Origin: Rosa chinensis
Taxonomy: Eukaryota > Streptophyta > Magnoliopsida > Rosales > Rosaceae
Length of the DNA: 64,000 bases
Direction: 5' to 3'
Assembly (NCBI RefSeq): GCF_002994745.2
Contig: NC_037094.1
Location: 45,893,139-45,957,138 of the forward strand
Shown here: in pieces, positions 48,601-61,165 of the stretch
Layout of the letters: each line of letters opens with the position of its first letter
Numbering within the stretch: position 1 is the stretch's first letter
Notes under the pieces: generated by a model
What the model was told of the DNA's origin: nothing
The model's input: the letters and a program-made list of their open reading frames with translations, nothing else
Databases searched by the model: none
Program-made: the position numbers and the translations under genes

Positions 48601-48884
48601 ATTTTCAAGTGGATAATTAAGTAGGGATTGTGCCCCCTTAGGGTAAAAGACCAAAACTCAATCAGGATTCCGCTTGGTACGGGGTGTCCTTGGTGGCCTT
48701 AATATGAGGTTGTCTGCTTGTACGGGGAGTTTTTCACTTCTTGATGGCCTTAATTCAAGAGGTATTGGGCCTAACAGGGATAATGTTATGATTCTATCCT
48801 TATATGGGCTATCATTCTTGTATGGGCCTATTTGGGCCTTATGTTTCATGAGTCTACTATTTCTAGAGATTTCCCTTGCTTAAA
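48601..48884. other. Junction sequence between the kinase copy and the LINE
   Basis: A plus-strand ORF (48674-48883) has no clear family; it may be decayed LINE sequence. Confidence 0.35.
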
Positions 48885-49664
48885 TAGCCACTAGGACTTG
48901 TCAAATTTCAACACGGCAATGCTTGCAAAACAAGCTTGGAGGGTAGTGACTAATCCCAGGAGTTTGGTTGCTCGAATTTTCAAGGCTAAATATTTTCCGG
49001 ATACTTCCTTTTGGATGACCACTCCTCATGATTCTCCTTCTTTCTCTTGGAGAAGCTTGTTCTCAACAAGGGAGTTTCTAAGGCAGAGTTCCTATTGACA
49101 AATTGGCGATGGTAATACTATTAACATTTGGTCAGACTGTTGGTTGTCTGGTGTATAAGATTTTAAGCCAATGGATAATAGCATTGCTGCTAATGAGGTT
49201 GAACAGGTTAGCGATTCACTGATTCAGGTAGGATTGTGGAATACTAGTTTGATTCGAAGGCAGAGGCTGATGCTATCTTGAGCCTCCCTTTAAGTACAAG
49301 ATGTGTTGAAGACAGAGTTGTGTGGAGACTAGAGAAAAATGGTCAGTTTTATGTTAAAACAGGTTATCGCACTACTAGAATTTTGGCCTTAGACATCACG
49401 ACAATTACATCGGTGAGGAATTCACGCGATGTAAAAAAATGTCATTAACATCGATTCCTCAAATACCGATTTCTATGCATATTACTGACATCGATTTTTA
49501 CTGTTGACCGATGTCTATATTTTCATTCTAAAATTTTCAAAAACGCTAAAAGACCAAGTTAAAATTCAAAATTGAAAGAGAAGCGGAACCCAGCTAAAAA
49601 CTTAAAACAAGATTCAAAATAAAAAGACTTTTTGTAGAAGAAGAGAAGAGATTTCAAAAAGCCA

Positions 49665-49720
49665 AGAGAGAGAGAGAGAGAAGAAGAAGAAGAGAACAAT
49701 AGATATATATATATATATAG
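49665..49720. repeat. (AG)n and (TA)n microsatellites
   Basis: Two adjacent simple repeats in the leader of the captured DRP2 exon. Confidence 0.85.
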
Positions 49721-49879
49721 AGAGAGAGCGCATTCTGTACTTGTCGTCCTTTTTCCTTCTTCGTAGTTTTGCTCTCTCAATCCCCAATTCCCCTACACGG
49801 AGATCTCCAATTTCTAGGGTTTCCGCCACCATCAGATCCACCGCCCCCTCCCTCAGATCTCCTTTGATCTACTTCAACC

Positions 49880-51443
49880 ATGGAGGCGATCGAAGAGTTG
49901 TTGCAACTATCAGACTCGATGTGCCAAGGCCAGGCCATCCTCGCCGACGAAGACGTTGACGAAAACTCTACCGCCTCCTCTTGCTGCTCCTCAACTTTCC
50001 TCAAGGTTGTCGCTCTCGGCAATGTTGTAAGTCAACCGATGCCTTTTTCGATTCGATTCACTGCCAATTCGATCTCTTAGATACGCCTTGTTCTCTATTT
50101 CTAGTCCCCGATCTTTGAATCTACGCTTTCTCTTTGGGATCTTAATTCATGCGCGGCTTTTCCTCTCTTTGCTTCTGTCTCTAGCCCTAGACTTGCCTAG
50201 CCTAGCTCCCAAATAACGGGATTTGAATATAAAATAAATTTGTTAATGTTCGTATCACAATATGCTTACTCTGCTATTCAGTATGTTTCAGGAAGCCAAG
50301 TTCATCCAGCTTAGGTATTTATGTTTTCTGAAAATTTAAGTTTGAATTGGAATTAGATGGTGGTATATGCAAGATTTATGTTGTTGTGTATGTTTGTGGT
50401 TTCGTATCGGAATGTTTAATGTTACCTTGATTGCTGAAATTTTACCTGATATGATGTTGTTCCCTAATTTCATCTGATCCTTTATATTTCTGTTTCACTG
50501 TTGCAGATTTTGTTTGGGGTTCTGTACATTATAAACTTGGGAATCAATTTGTACATCTATGTGAAGACTGATGTGGTAAGCAAAATGTAACCTGATTTCG
50601 AAAATGCTGCTGATTATCTTTGTGTGGTTGCATTGTTTGTTGATTGTTGAAGTTTCATAATGTCACCTGATCTCTTTGATGGCCTACTTTGAGTGGATAT
50701 TCAATTAAATTATCTCTTGTAGTCACTTTGGTTGCTTGCCAGTATTGTTTATGAAGAATTATACATGTACAGGCAGAATCTATATTTCATTGTTAATGTA
50801 CATGCAAAATCTTAATGCCAATTGGTCATTAAAAAGCTGGGTAATTTCTGCCCTGTTTTTATGTGCAACATCTCAGTAAGTAACATTTTTTTAGGGTCTC
50901 AAATATTGGACCCCCTGGAGAATCGTTTGTTAAGAGAGAGAAATGGGAAGGTCAGATATGCTCACATGCCCAACATTCTGATGTCTTGATGCCTCAGTTG
51001 TAATTGTAATTATCAGATTTTCAGGTACTAGTGCAAACTATGCATCTTTTGCATTGTAATTTGTTACACATAAGTGGGGCTTAATATTTATATTTTTTTT
51101 ATCAAATAAGAACTTCATTAATAATGAACTGCTTACAACGAGTTTTAGGCGACATCTCTAACACAGAATTGGCCTCTAGACTTCACACTGGAATTCTATA
51201 AGTGGGGCTTAATATTTATATTAGATGTTTGAACTTGAGTCCACAGTTCCTGATTGAAATGTGATAATTTGTATACTACATAGTGTGAAATAGAAGTAAA
51301 ATCAGCCAATAAAGTCTAGTCATTCATTAATATCTTTACTGATCTTGAATCTAATTTCCTTTTGCTTGTAGGGATTCTCTGCTGACCACAGTTTCAGGGT
51401 CAAGCTGGTAGTGATGTTTATATGTCTTTTGTTGCTAGTGTGA
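49880..51443 (+). pseudogene. Chimeric captured gene: DRP2-type dynamin exon 1 joined to membrane-helix exons
   Basis: Exon A, 49880-50026: [41 protein letters not shown]. This is the start of plant dynamin-2 (DRP2A/B), cut just before the GTP-binding GAGKS loop, and followed by GTAAGT. Exon B, 50507-50575 (after TTGCAG, before GTAAGC): ILFGVLYIINLGINLYIYVK, TDV. Exon C, 51372-51443 (after TTGTAG): GFSADHSFRVKLVVMFICLL, LLV, stop. All junctions are phase 0, so a 95-residue protein with two hydrophobic segments could be made. B and C are not dynamin; I do not recognise their source. The DRP2 part alone has no GTPase function. Expression is unknown, hence pseudogene rather than gene. Confidence 0.7.
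51095..51197 (-). mobile_element. Extremely 5'-truncated LINE insertion with 25-bp target-site duplication
   Basis: A 103-bp insert reading, on the minus strand, ...TTAATGAAGTTCTTATTTGA followed by poly(A). It is flanked by a perfect 25-bp duplication starting ATAAGTGGGG (51070-51094 and 51198-51222). The tail and long duplication are diagnostic of target-primed reverse transcription. Confidence 0.88.
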
Positions 51444-53989
51444 TATCAGCTTTGAAGATGTTACAAGTTTACAACAATATGGTGCTTCCACTAAAGGAAT
51501 TTTCACTTAGAATAACACCTATGCTTTATTTCGTCCATATATATAGTGAACTATTGTGGTAATACCTTCTATTAAAATTGTAGAGTAAAGTATTGTGTGT
51601 ATTGGTCCATAGAATTTGGGTGAATACAAATTTTTAAGATTTGGGATTATCTCTATTGATGATTATGATTTGATGCAAATACGAATGTCACTTGCTTATG
51701 TGCAATGTTGACTTATATTGTGTTGGTCGTATTGCCATTCAATCATCCTATGTTCCACAGTGTGGTTATTCCAGCCTGGTGAGTGGCAATTATTAGTTGG
51801 TCTTCAACTGTTATTCTGAGGCTTTGCTTTGCAGTTGCCTCTTATTTCTTTTCTCTGCTATTTTGGTGATTCATATGGGTTGTGTATGTCTTTTCCTTAC
51901 TCAAATCAATATATTGTATTACTGAATCAAGCATAATACAGTTAACAAATGGGACATGCTTTCCTTCCTTAGATCTCTAAAAAGCATGCTACGATCTTCA
52001 ACTGCAGTTGTTGTGACATTCCCGCCTAGTCTTCTTTCATCATCCTCCTCTACAAGATGGCAACACATGGCATCCTCCCTTTAATACTATTACATGCGCG
52101 CTCTCGCACTGGTCAAGAGATTCGATTCTGTTAAGTCATTGCCCTCTACTTTTAACTACTTTTTGTGATTTGAAGTTGCAATTTAAGTGGATATCTGTGA
52201 AACTAGTTCTCAACTCATTGGCACATGTTTTTGCTAGGTTCATTCGCAGCTACACCAAGGACTGGAAATTCAAGTTACAAGTATTTTTATCTTATAACAA
52301 ACTGCTATTTTTTTCTCCTTTTCTTTTTATTGTATCTACAAACAGAGCAACTTGTCTTCATATGGTTTATTTAGGAGAGTTTAATCTTGTTCTTTTCTTT
52401 TGCTATTGTATATGGAGAAGTTTAGGCCATATGTCCTTCTCCCTACTCTTTGTACTGTTTTTATCAATAATATTAATGAGAATTTTCTTTTGCTTACCAC
52501 TGGTATTCTCATTGTGAAACTTCTCTAGCAAAGAAACTGATTTAGTAATCACTTCTAAAATAGAAATTGAAGCAAAAAGAACAAAAACACAACAACTTGA
52601 AATAACAAACTGATGTTATAAATGACAAAGGAGATGAGTTCTATCTATAGAACATATGTCTAATACTGATATATAAATCAATTTCTTATGTAAAACGATG
52701 TCATAGTAGGAAACAAAATCAGTTTTTTATAAATCAAACGATGTCTACAGTCATTTTATACATCGGGAGCTTATAAGAAACTGATGTCTAGAGTCATTTC
52801 TAACATCGGCTAAAAACCGATGTCTGGGATTTCCCGATCTTTAACATCACCCACTAAGACATCGGTACATTTTTTTTTTTAGCATTGGTTTCTGGCCGAT
52901 GTTAAAGGCAAAAATTCTAGTAGGTCGATTTGATTTTGCTACTTCTAATGCTAGAAGTCAATTCCATTTGTCGGTGGGTGTGGCTTTTCGGAAAAAGCTT
53001 TGGAAGGTGAATATCCCTAGCTAGGCTAAGATTCATATTTAGAGAGTTTGTCATAACATTTTGGCTTCAATGGAGAGACTAGAGTCAAAAATGGTGGTGC
53101 TGGATTCTCAGGTATGTGTTTTGTGTTCATCTGCAATTGAGACAACTTTACATCTTTGTAGAGATTGTCCTTTTACGAAGCAAATACTCCAATCTAATGG
53201 AGCTTTGAGTTAGGTGTGTTTTAATCCTCACACTGAGAATTGTGACATCTTAGAATGGTTCAACTTTTGTGTTCAAGAGCTTTCTTTGATGGATTTGGGT
53301 GATTTAATTCATCTACTTTGGCGCATATGGAAAGAGAGAAATTGTAGAGTTTAGGAGAATAAGAGTCTTCCTGCTTAGGACGTGTTGATTAAGTCTGTGG
53401 CCAGACTACATGCTTTTAGGTTTTATAATATGAAAATGGGAATTGGTCTCACTGCAAGGTTTCATGTTGGTCAGATAAATGTTGATGGGTCTTTTGATCA
53501 CACAACAAGGAATGGTGGTATTGGTTTTGTTATAAGAGACCATCAGGTTTTTGGCTGGGGGAGGTCGACCACTACATGGTCTGCTTTCTCCTGAACATGC
53601 TGAAGTATTGGCTTGTGATATGGCAGTGCAGTTTGCTGTGGACAATGGCTTTGTTCTAGCTATTATGGAGACGGACGCACAGAGCGTTCAGAGGCAATTA
53701 ACTAAGTCTGATGGGAGTAATGTTTCCCTGTTGGGTCGCTTGTATGATGATCTTGTTTTGAGGTTGGAGAGCCACTCTAATATGAAAATTGTTCACATAA
53801 GCAGAAGTGCAAATAAGGTTGCACACATTATGGCAGCAAGGGCTACTACTGAGCTGCAGGGTTTCATTTATTTTTCTACTTCCCCTGCTTTCTTATTAGA
53901 TGCATTAGCAGTTAAAACCATTCCTCTGTTATCCTTTATTTTGCAATAAAGTCTGACTTCTTTTCCCTCAAAAAAGAATCACTGAAGAA

Positions 53990-54620
53990 TATTGAAATTT
54001 ACATTTACTTAATTTCTCTTTATTTTCCTTTCCTTCCTTTTGCAATTGATGTCGTTTCACGGTTATGATCCCGGGGATCGTAACAACTAGTATTAGAGCC
54101 CGCAACTGGGCCTGTTTCTGGTGCATCGGGTGGTGTACTACTATTGGATCTCCTGCGCTTGTTACAGCACACATACTTCTCACCCTCACGGTAGCCCTAG
54201 CTACCTACCACCTCCTTCCCAACCATTGGGACCAAGCTACTCACCCACCTCCTCAATTTCCATTCCAACCAAGTTACCCGCCACCACCACCACCACCTTC
54301 CCAAACCATCATCAATGGCCACTTACTCCCTCACCAATTTCCATGTGTTCCTCAGACTCACACACAGTTCTTCCCACCTCCATACTTGCAATCGATTCAT
54401 CCTATCGCTCCGTAGCCACTCACCATAACTCCTCAAAGCCTATCATTCCCTACTTATCGGCCACTCACCTCATCCTACTCCAAATATCTATATTCATCCT
54501 TCAACTCCAAACTTTCAGTCACCCACAATCCCCACTTTTATGCCCCAACCTCAATTTACAAATCCCAAACCTCCATCATCTTTTCAGTAGGCGACTGTGA
54601 ACCCTTAGCTCTATTCACTG
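53990..54620 (+). mobile_element. LTR-retrotransposon debris: LTR end, primer site and Pro-rich region
   Basis: GGGATCGTAACA is followed by TAGTATTAGAGC (54088), close to the tRNA-Met primer site TGGTATCAGAGC. Next comes a Pro/Ser/Thr/His-rich stretch, open in two frames but without a recognisable gag domain. Left and right limits are approximate. Confidence 0.5.
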
Positions 54621-54874
54621 GTCGGATCCAAACCATACCATCTTCCTCTTCTTTATCCTCCGACCCACAGACCTACCTTGCAAAGGCAACAAATCTATCG
54701 TCTCCGCCACCAATTTCCAGTGTTCCGAAGCAAATGGAGGTTTTCCATTCCAAGTTCGCAGTCTCCACCCTCATGGAAGAGCTCTAGAGGCCTCACCAGT
54801 CCCTCTCCGTCGCCGTCGCCAAGGAGTCAACCTCCCCGTTCAGGTAGACCTCGCTTCACCGGGCTGGAATAGCG

Positions 54875-55240
54875 ATGCGAAACTCAAACGAGAAGACGTT
54901 GTCGTCCCCACGGGCGTCGACCTTGCAGTATTGGACGCGTTAGAGAAGGGAACCACACTGGAAGCACTCGACCCTCGAACCATTAAGAAGCTGGTCCTGG
55001 CCTTGGAGCCTGCTCAAGTCCTACTGGATGTGCTCGTCGACAGCAATGTTCTCAAGCTCTTGGTTCAAAATCTGCTCCGATTGTCCAATTCCAACCCCGA
55101 TGATATGGCCGTCGTCTATAGTTCTCTTGCTACGATTGAGAATCATTTGATAAAATGGTGTTGGCAGAGTTAGTGTGCGAGAAAACCAAATTGCTCAAGT
55201 GGTTGATGAGTAAGATTAAGGTGAAGAGTTTGATACTCTG
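54875..55240 (+). pseudogene. CTNNBL1-like (beta-catenin-like protein 1) fragment
   Basis: Reads KLKREDVVVPTGVDLAVLDA, LEALDPRTIKKLVLALE, then jumps to VLLDVLVDSNVLKLLVQNLL, RLSNSNPDDMAVVYSSLATI, ENH. After a frameshift it continues LAELVCEKTKLLKWLMSKIK. This is the N-terminal helical/ARM region of the spliceosome-associated CTNNBL1 family, with about 90 residues missing in the middle and no introns. It has no start codon and is fused downstream to an unrelated fragment. Confidence 0.75.
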
Positions 55241-55393
55241 AATGTGTACAAGGAGATGAAAGAGAAGGGAATGGAGTTAAATGTTATTCTCGGAATGCCC
55301 CCCAGGATGGCCTTTAAGAAGCTTCAGTTAATGGGGCTTCCATTTCTGAGACCTGAGGATTACTATGCAAAGATGGTGAAGTCGGAGTCCTAA
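55241..55393 (+). pseudogene. EBP2-like (rRNA-processing protein) fragment
   Basis: In the frame after the CTNNBL1 piece: NVYKEMKEKGMELNVILGMP, PRMAFKKLQLMGLPFLRPED, YYAKMVKSES, stop. MGLPFLRPxDYYAxMVK is characteristic of plant EBP2 homologues, nucleolar proteins of large-subunit rRNA maturation. Only about 50 residues remain. Confidence 0.55.
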
Positions 55394-55860
55394 TTGGGGA
55401 AAGTAAAGAGCCAATTTTTGGTGAAAATGACTACCAATCGGAGTCAAATCTCATCGTTTCAGGTGTGCACTACATTGAATTTAAATTTTCAAGATGTCGG
55501 AAGTGCTTTTGAGAGTATCTTGTCTCATATGCTTAAGCTCTATCATAATTGCTTGAATGGTAAAGTTGGAGAAGAAAATTGGCTACCTGATGAGTGGATT
55601 GGGAAAATGGATGGGGATGCTGATAATTTGTTTGACAACAGGTCAACTAGAGAAATTAGACTTGATAATTTCCTAGTTGCTACTGGTTTGGCTTATGATA
55701 CTGATTCAATTGATATGGCACGGCTCGGTAGTTCTGAAATGGTTAATGAGAGATCAAATAAGAGACAGATGGTTACTTCTTTGTCATCGATGGAAATATT
55801 ATTTTTAGAATGGAAACTGATGAGAAAAATCAAGCACCTATATGTCAATGCTTACTTGTT
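55394..55860 (+). other. Unidentified coding-like segment cut by a CACTA end
   Basis: Open from 55394 with non-repetitive, protein-like composition (GSAFESILSHMLKLYHNCLN, DNRSTREIRLDNFLVATGLA). I do not recognise it. The last codons before its stop come from the CACTA end at 55861. It may be part of a larger captured or decayed gene. Confidence 0.35.
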
Positions 55861-56430
55861 CACTACGCCAATAATATGATCAGACGACAGTTTTTCACTG
55901 TCGTCTGATACCCCCCTTTGTTGTTGACTGAGTGAGTGCCATCTGATGGAGGTATCAGACAACAGCGAGATTATGTCGTCTGAAGAAAATTTGGACAAGA
56001 GTGAGAACTAGCAAACCTGTTGTTTGAATACCAGAAAAGACAATAGACAACTTAAAGTAGCTGTTGTCCAAAGTGAATTCAGTCAGCAGAATGTAAAGAA
56101 AAGGAACTTCTAAGGCCATTAAGACAACCTAACTTATAATGTAGCATTGTCTGTTAAAGTTTCACACTACATTTTTCTCATAGTAAGCTCTTCTGTGTTG
56201 TTTACTCAAACAACAGGTTTCTAGGTTTTGCCGTTATTGAAGGTTATTTGCAACCATAGTTTTCCTAGTATGATGTACTGGTTAATGAAATGAGACAATA
56301 GTTTCTCTATATTCTTTGTTGTTTTCCTTTGTTTCACACAACAAAATATGTAGCTTTGTCATTGTATTTTACAATGTTGGGCAATAGAACCAGTTTAAAA
56401 GATATTGTTGTTATGTTGTACAGACAACAG
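55861..56430. mobile_element. CACTA-type left end with CAGACGACA subterminal repeats
   Basis: Starts CACTACGCCAATAATATG, then many CAGACGACA / TGTCGTCTGA and CAGACAACAG motifs in both orientations. It is interrupted at 56431 by an LTR element; its sequence should resume at 62987. The right end was not found and may lie outside the window. Confidence 0.65.
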
Positions 56431-58254
56431 TGATGCAGCTAAAATGGCCTCACAATTTAACCCTGCAAAATGTAGTTGTTAGTATAGGATAAGCAGGGAT
56501 CATTCAGTCCGTCCGGGGATTGTAGGGTACACCAAAACAAAAAGGTCAATTTAAATTAGTAATTAATAAAACAAGTATTTATCTACAAATTTACACAGGA
56601 AACAACCATAAAAGGGGGGATTCAACTTTTGGTTTCTAAGTTCCTACGAAATAAAACAAAAAGATAAATATATACATGTGATCGACTTCTTCACACTCAA
56701 ATCAGAATTTTCAAACAATATCAACATGCAATGAATTGCAATGAATTATTTCAATCTAAACAACCTAAAATCGTGCCAACACTAAACATCAGAAATGAAT
56801 TCGAAGTACAAGTCTGAAGAGATCGAGTACCACTTTAATTCTTCTTTAATCTCCTAAGTTAGGAAAAGTCCATAAATTAAAATATTTCATATAAAACATC
56901 ACGTTAATACTGAAAAGCATCCGTCAACATTAAATATGAATCATTAAGTGCAGTTAGAATTCTGAATTCAAACAGGTATGCATCCATAAGAAGTTACAAA
57001 CGCACAAACATGTAGCATATAATTTCAACTATTGTACATAGCCTTTACCACTTCAATTTATGCCGTAAAAAGATTAGGTGAATTAGAACACAAATTTGGC
57101 TTTATTAACCTGCAGATTAACATCATTATTCAACCAAAATCATATGCTTAAAAATATAAAGGATGGCACAAAATCAGATTATAAAGATATCATAAACAAA
57201 TCAAGAACATAAAGAAACAAATCTGAAAATTACTAACATAAACTCATTCTCAACAAAAATCCAACTCCAATAACAAAGTTCATAAATGAAAATCTGAAAT
57301 TCAATACTAAAGAGTACGAAAACAGAAATAAAGGCCATGGATTACACTTTTTGATCTTCAAGGAAGCTTGGAGAACGTTAAGAGAACACAAGGCTTGGCC
57401 TTCAAGAACACGAACAGCCTTGGAGAAGTCCTAAAGCTCTTCACGACAAGAGGCTTTTTCTGAATATTTGGAGAGGGTTTTGGAGAAAAGAGAGCCAAGC
57501 TAATGAACTGAATTTTTTATGAAGAAGTGACCATTTTGGAGTAGAGAATGGCTGCTATTTATAGTAGAATTCTCCTCTCTTGTGATGCAATCATGTCCAA
57601 TCATCTTGAGGTGATTTCTCCTCCAAATTTGCTTGATTTGCTCATGACAAAGTTTTGACCTTTCTGATCTCTTTTCCCTTAATGACTCATTGTATATTCC
57701 TTGAATAGTGACCAGATACATCCCTTATTCCTCTCCTTTAAATTGCACTAATATCTTCTTCCAATTGTGCACATAATGAACTCCTACAATCAAGAAAAAT
57801 CAGAATTTAATTAGTGTTTATAATCAATAGTAAATAAGATAATCATGAATAAATATTGACTACAAACACTCCCTTCTATCTCCTTGAATTCTTCCTGATT
57901 TATTTAAGTCCTCTTTCTTTTAAGTTTTCCTTGAATTCATCACTCAAGAGTTCTTAATGTGATGGACTCCTAAATTCTCTCTTTAAGCAAGAAAATCAGC
58001 AATAGGAAAGTTCAAATGAAGAAAGTTTCCCTAAAACAAAATAGGAAATATTTCCTAAAATGAAAGAGGAAAGTTTCTAAAATGACTTGTCCTTAATTTA
58101 CGCTCATTTCTGCTCTTTTTGGCCTATTTTCTCCATTTCTGTCCTTGAAGTACCTAAAAACAGAAACTATGTTATAATTATTAATTTTAAGAGAATAACT
58201 TAACCAAATGAGGGAAAATACATATTAAAAACGTCACACTTTGTGCTCCTATCA
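56431..58254 (-). repeat. LTR of the 6.6-kb element (left copy)
   Basis: 1824 bp; high identity to 61166-62986, with a few short indels such as CAATGAATTG near 56730. Confidence 0.92.
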
Positions 58255-61165
58255 AATTCCCCCACACTTAGCTTTTGATAGTCCCTTAGCAAAATCAAAA
58301 CAAAAGACTCAACCAAAACAAACAAGGCACTACTAGACTGTACACAAGTGACACACAAAGACTATATTTCCCTTAACATTTGTCTCATAAATCCTTACTC
58401 TCATGGCATCAAAATTAGCACTTAATCAAGAATCAATATTTAGATATTCGAGAGTTAATTGAAGCATATAATCCACATATAAATAAGTAGGACTTGGTTG
58501 TAACAATGGTGATGGGTGGAGCTCAGCATGTCTCAAACAAGTATGATTCATATCCTCACAAGGTATATCCATTCTTTCTTCACTCATATCAAGAAAATGC
58601 TTAAAAGCTTATAATCACTCAATTATATGTGAGAGAAAATATTTTGAGGCAATCAAATAGCTCACATATATAAGAAACGAAAAGCACTTTGTGAATAATA
58701 ATTTTTCAAGATCTCATGAAAGATATCAACTACTTGTACAAATGGACCCAAGCCATAGGTTCAACTCTTATAACTCATCTCCACAGGTCAAAGGTTGTCC
58801 AATCTTAAGGATCAAGAAGGTCTTATAAAGGGTTATAATGGGGCAAAGGCTCAAGGTTTTTAAGAAATGAAAGGGTAAGGAATTTAGCAAAATGTCCTAA
58901 AAACCTAGTAGAGCTCATGTTGATATAGAGAGACTTCTAGAAATCCACCAAAGCAAACGTCACACCCATAGAGGCAAAATAAAAGGGCCTAATGTCATCA
59001 TTCTAAACTTCCTTTGAACCCTAGTGAACTGGACAAAGACCAAACATTTCAATAGTGGGCATTCAATTCAAAGAAAACTCCAAATTCACCAAGTATGGGG
59101 ACTAAAATCCATAGACATATTTTTCTTTTTCTTTCTTTCTCTTTTCTAGCCGTACACATTTGTTTCTTTCTTTTTCATTTTCTTTTTCACGACGTTCACA
59201 TACTTTTTTCTTTCTTCATGGACAAGTCTACCCCCACACTTGAACTTTCAGCTCTTCTCAGTCTTCATTCTTTAACGCCAAACCCATACAGTAAGTCTCC
59301 AAAGATAGCTCTACTAAATTTTTAGAACAAAGGGTAAGGTTGTAACTATACAAAGGCTTTGGGGTTAAGGATTTTAAAGGTGATGAAAGAAAATGCTTAA
59401 TGTAGGCTCAAAGTGGTTAAACTAGGGGGGTCCCACAACTGGCACAATTGGGGACACATGTTAATTTAGCTATGGTGGTGATTCCTATGGTGCCTCTATC
59501 ATTTCCAGAATCATGGACATGTATTGATAAAAGTCTCAACAAGCACAAGAGTGAATTCTAGCATTCTCTAGTCCAATAAACTTAATCTATGGCAAGCAAT
59601 CAATTAAATGAATAATAATGAGATCATCAAAACATCGCCAAGAAAATAAGAATATATTTCCTTTATCACTCCAAGAAACAGGGACATGGGCTCAAATATC
59701 TCACATGGGCTTTTATGAATTAAAACTCATCTTAACATGCTCATATTCTGTACGAAGGTTACGAAATCCATATCCATTACTCATGCATATACTTTTTATA
59801 TATCTCAATTAACCAAAGAATAGCATTTAACATCATCTCAAACATTGTGATCCTCTTTAAGCCATAATTTCAGAGATATTGAATCATCTTAGACAGTTAA
59901 GGGCATCCTAAGACTCAAAGTTAAAACAAAAAAATAATAAATAAAAACAAGAACATAAATGACACAACACACAAGCAAAAATGTTTTGGACTTAGGGATA
60001 TTTCTCTTCTCCTTTCGGTAACTCCTTTGGAACATGACCAGGTGAAGAGGGGACCGATTTTGGCGGAGCTCAGCTTACTTGATTGACAGGGGACGAGACC
60101 CTTTGTCAGCACTCCTCGGATCCAAACTAGACCTTAGACATCACATCCCATTAGATGCGCCTACGATGAAGAAGATATATTTCACCCAAAAATCATTTTG
60201 ACTCAATAAATAAAAGCAACAAATTTTTTTAAAATTTTTGACATTTTTTGATTTTTTTTGTATTTTCAATATATATGACTCAAGACAAAAGTATAAATCC
60301 CTTCCCCCACACTTAAATATTGCATTGTCCTCAATGTAATCAATCATAAGCATGCAATGGAACAATTAAGCATATAGGAATGGAATTTATGAAAATAAAT
60401 ATGAAAACAAAGGAGCAAAAACGAAAATAAAAGACACAAGTACAATTCAACCTAAACAAGTGAAGGGATAGAAATGTCAAACTCTCGTTGATGGCTCCTC
60501 CACAGCTTCGGTTGAAACGGGTTGCCTCCCATGCAGTGTTTATTTATAGTCCTTCAGCCTGGACTCTTCTCCTTGTTTACATGTGCGGGGGTTGAAAGAA
60601 AGACCCATCCTTAACTTTCTAAATTACTTTTACATTTACAATTACATACTTAGGTAGTGGAACAGAGTACATCATTGTATAATGGGACTATAGAACAGCT
60701 ACCCTTGACAAGGTCATGTTTAATCCAATATATATACCTTAAGCATGTCACACAACAAATTTTTTTTTCTGAGTTAATTTTCTTTATTTTTTTTTTTACA
60801 CACTTACAACAATTAAGTATTTAACGAAATTCAAAACAACCTAAGTATATTAATCTAAGTGAAACACATACAATTTACAACATGCTAAATCTAAGTGAAA
60901 CAAATACAATTTACAACATGCTAAAAAAAAAAAAAAAAAAAACCTCTACAAATTGCACAACAATTATAAAATACATGCTTAATTTGGTAACACTCATAAA
61001 ACTTAAACTAAATCACAATTATAGTTTGGCCTAACATAAATTGCAATTTGTCACCATTCCACAAGTGCAATGCAAAAATTTAGCATGCATTCTATATAAA
61101 CAACAAAATTAATGACACTTTAAGTGCTAGGGATTTTAACAATCCCCGGCAACGGCGCCAAAAAT
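58255..61165 (-). other. Non-coding interior of the 6.6-kb element
   Basis: No recognisable protein in any frame. It contains T/C-rich tracts (59110-59220), several poly(A)/(T) runs, and the conserved TTGAAACGGGTTGCCTCCC stretch (60508) often seen in plant Ty3 elements. Its right border is the tRNA-Asp primer site. Confidence 0.75.

Larger units (their letters stand above)
49370..52924. mobile_element. Non-autonomous CACTA element inside the LINE, with captured exons
   Basis: The left end is CACTACTAGAATTTTGGCC; the right end, reverse-complemented, starts CCTACTAGAATTTTTGCC, having lost a base or two. TCG is duplicated on both sides (49367-49369 and 52925-52927). Subterminal ACATCGGT / ACCGATGTC repeats occur near both ends. 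LINE coding sequence continues on either side. It contains a chimeric captured gene (49880-51443) and a tiny LINE insertion (51095-51197), but no transposase. Confidence 0.85.
48885..53985 (+). mobile_element. LINE (L1-type) 3' half, split by a CACTA element
   Basis: The left part (48885-49369) encodes the end of the reverse transcriptase and the start of the following domain: LSNFNTAMLAKQAWRVVTNP, SLVARIFKAKYFPDTSF, INIWSDCW. The right part (52928-53949) continues with a zinc-binding RT domain (VCVLCSSAIETTLHLCRDCP) and an RNase H domain (INVDGSFD, AEVLACDMAVQFAVDNG, METDAQSV, HISRSANKVAHIMA). Several stops and a frameshift near 53563 show it is dead. It ends in a short A-rich tail near 53980. 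It is 5'-truncated next to the broken kinase copy. Confidence 0.85.

Noticed and set aside
52170..52517. 115-codon ORF in the CACTA element
   Set aside because: Phe/Leu/Ser-rich T-rich translation with no homology I can recognise and no supporting splice context.
54121..54600. 159-codon Pro/Ser/Thr-rich ORF
   Set aside because: Low complexity, open in two frames, next to an LTR end and primer-like site; treated as retrotransposon debris.
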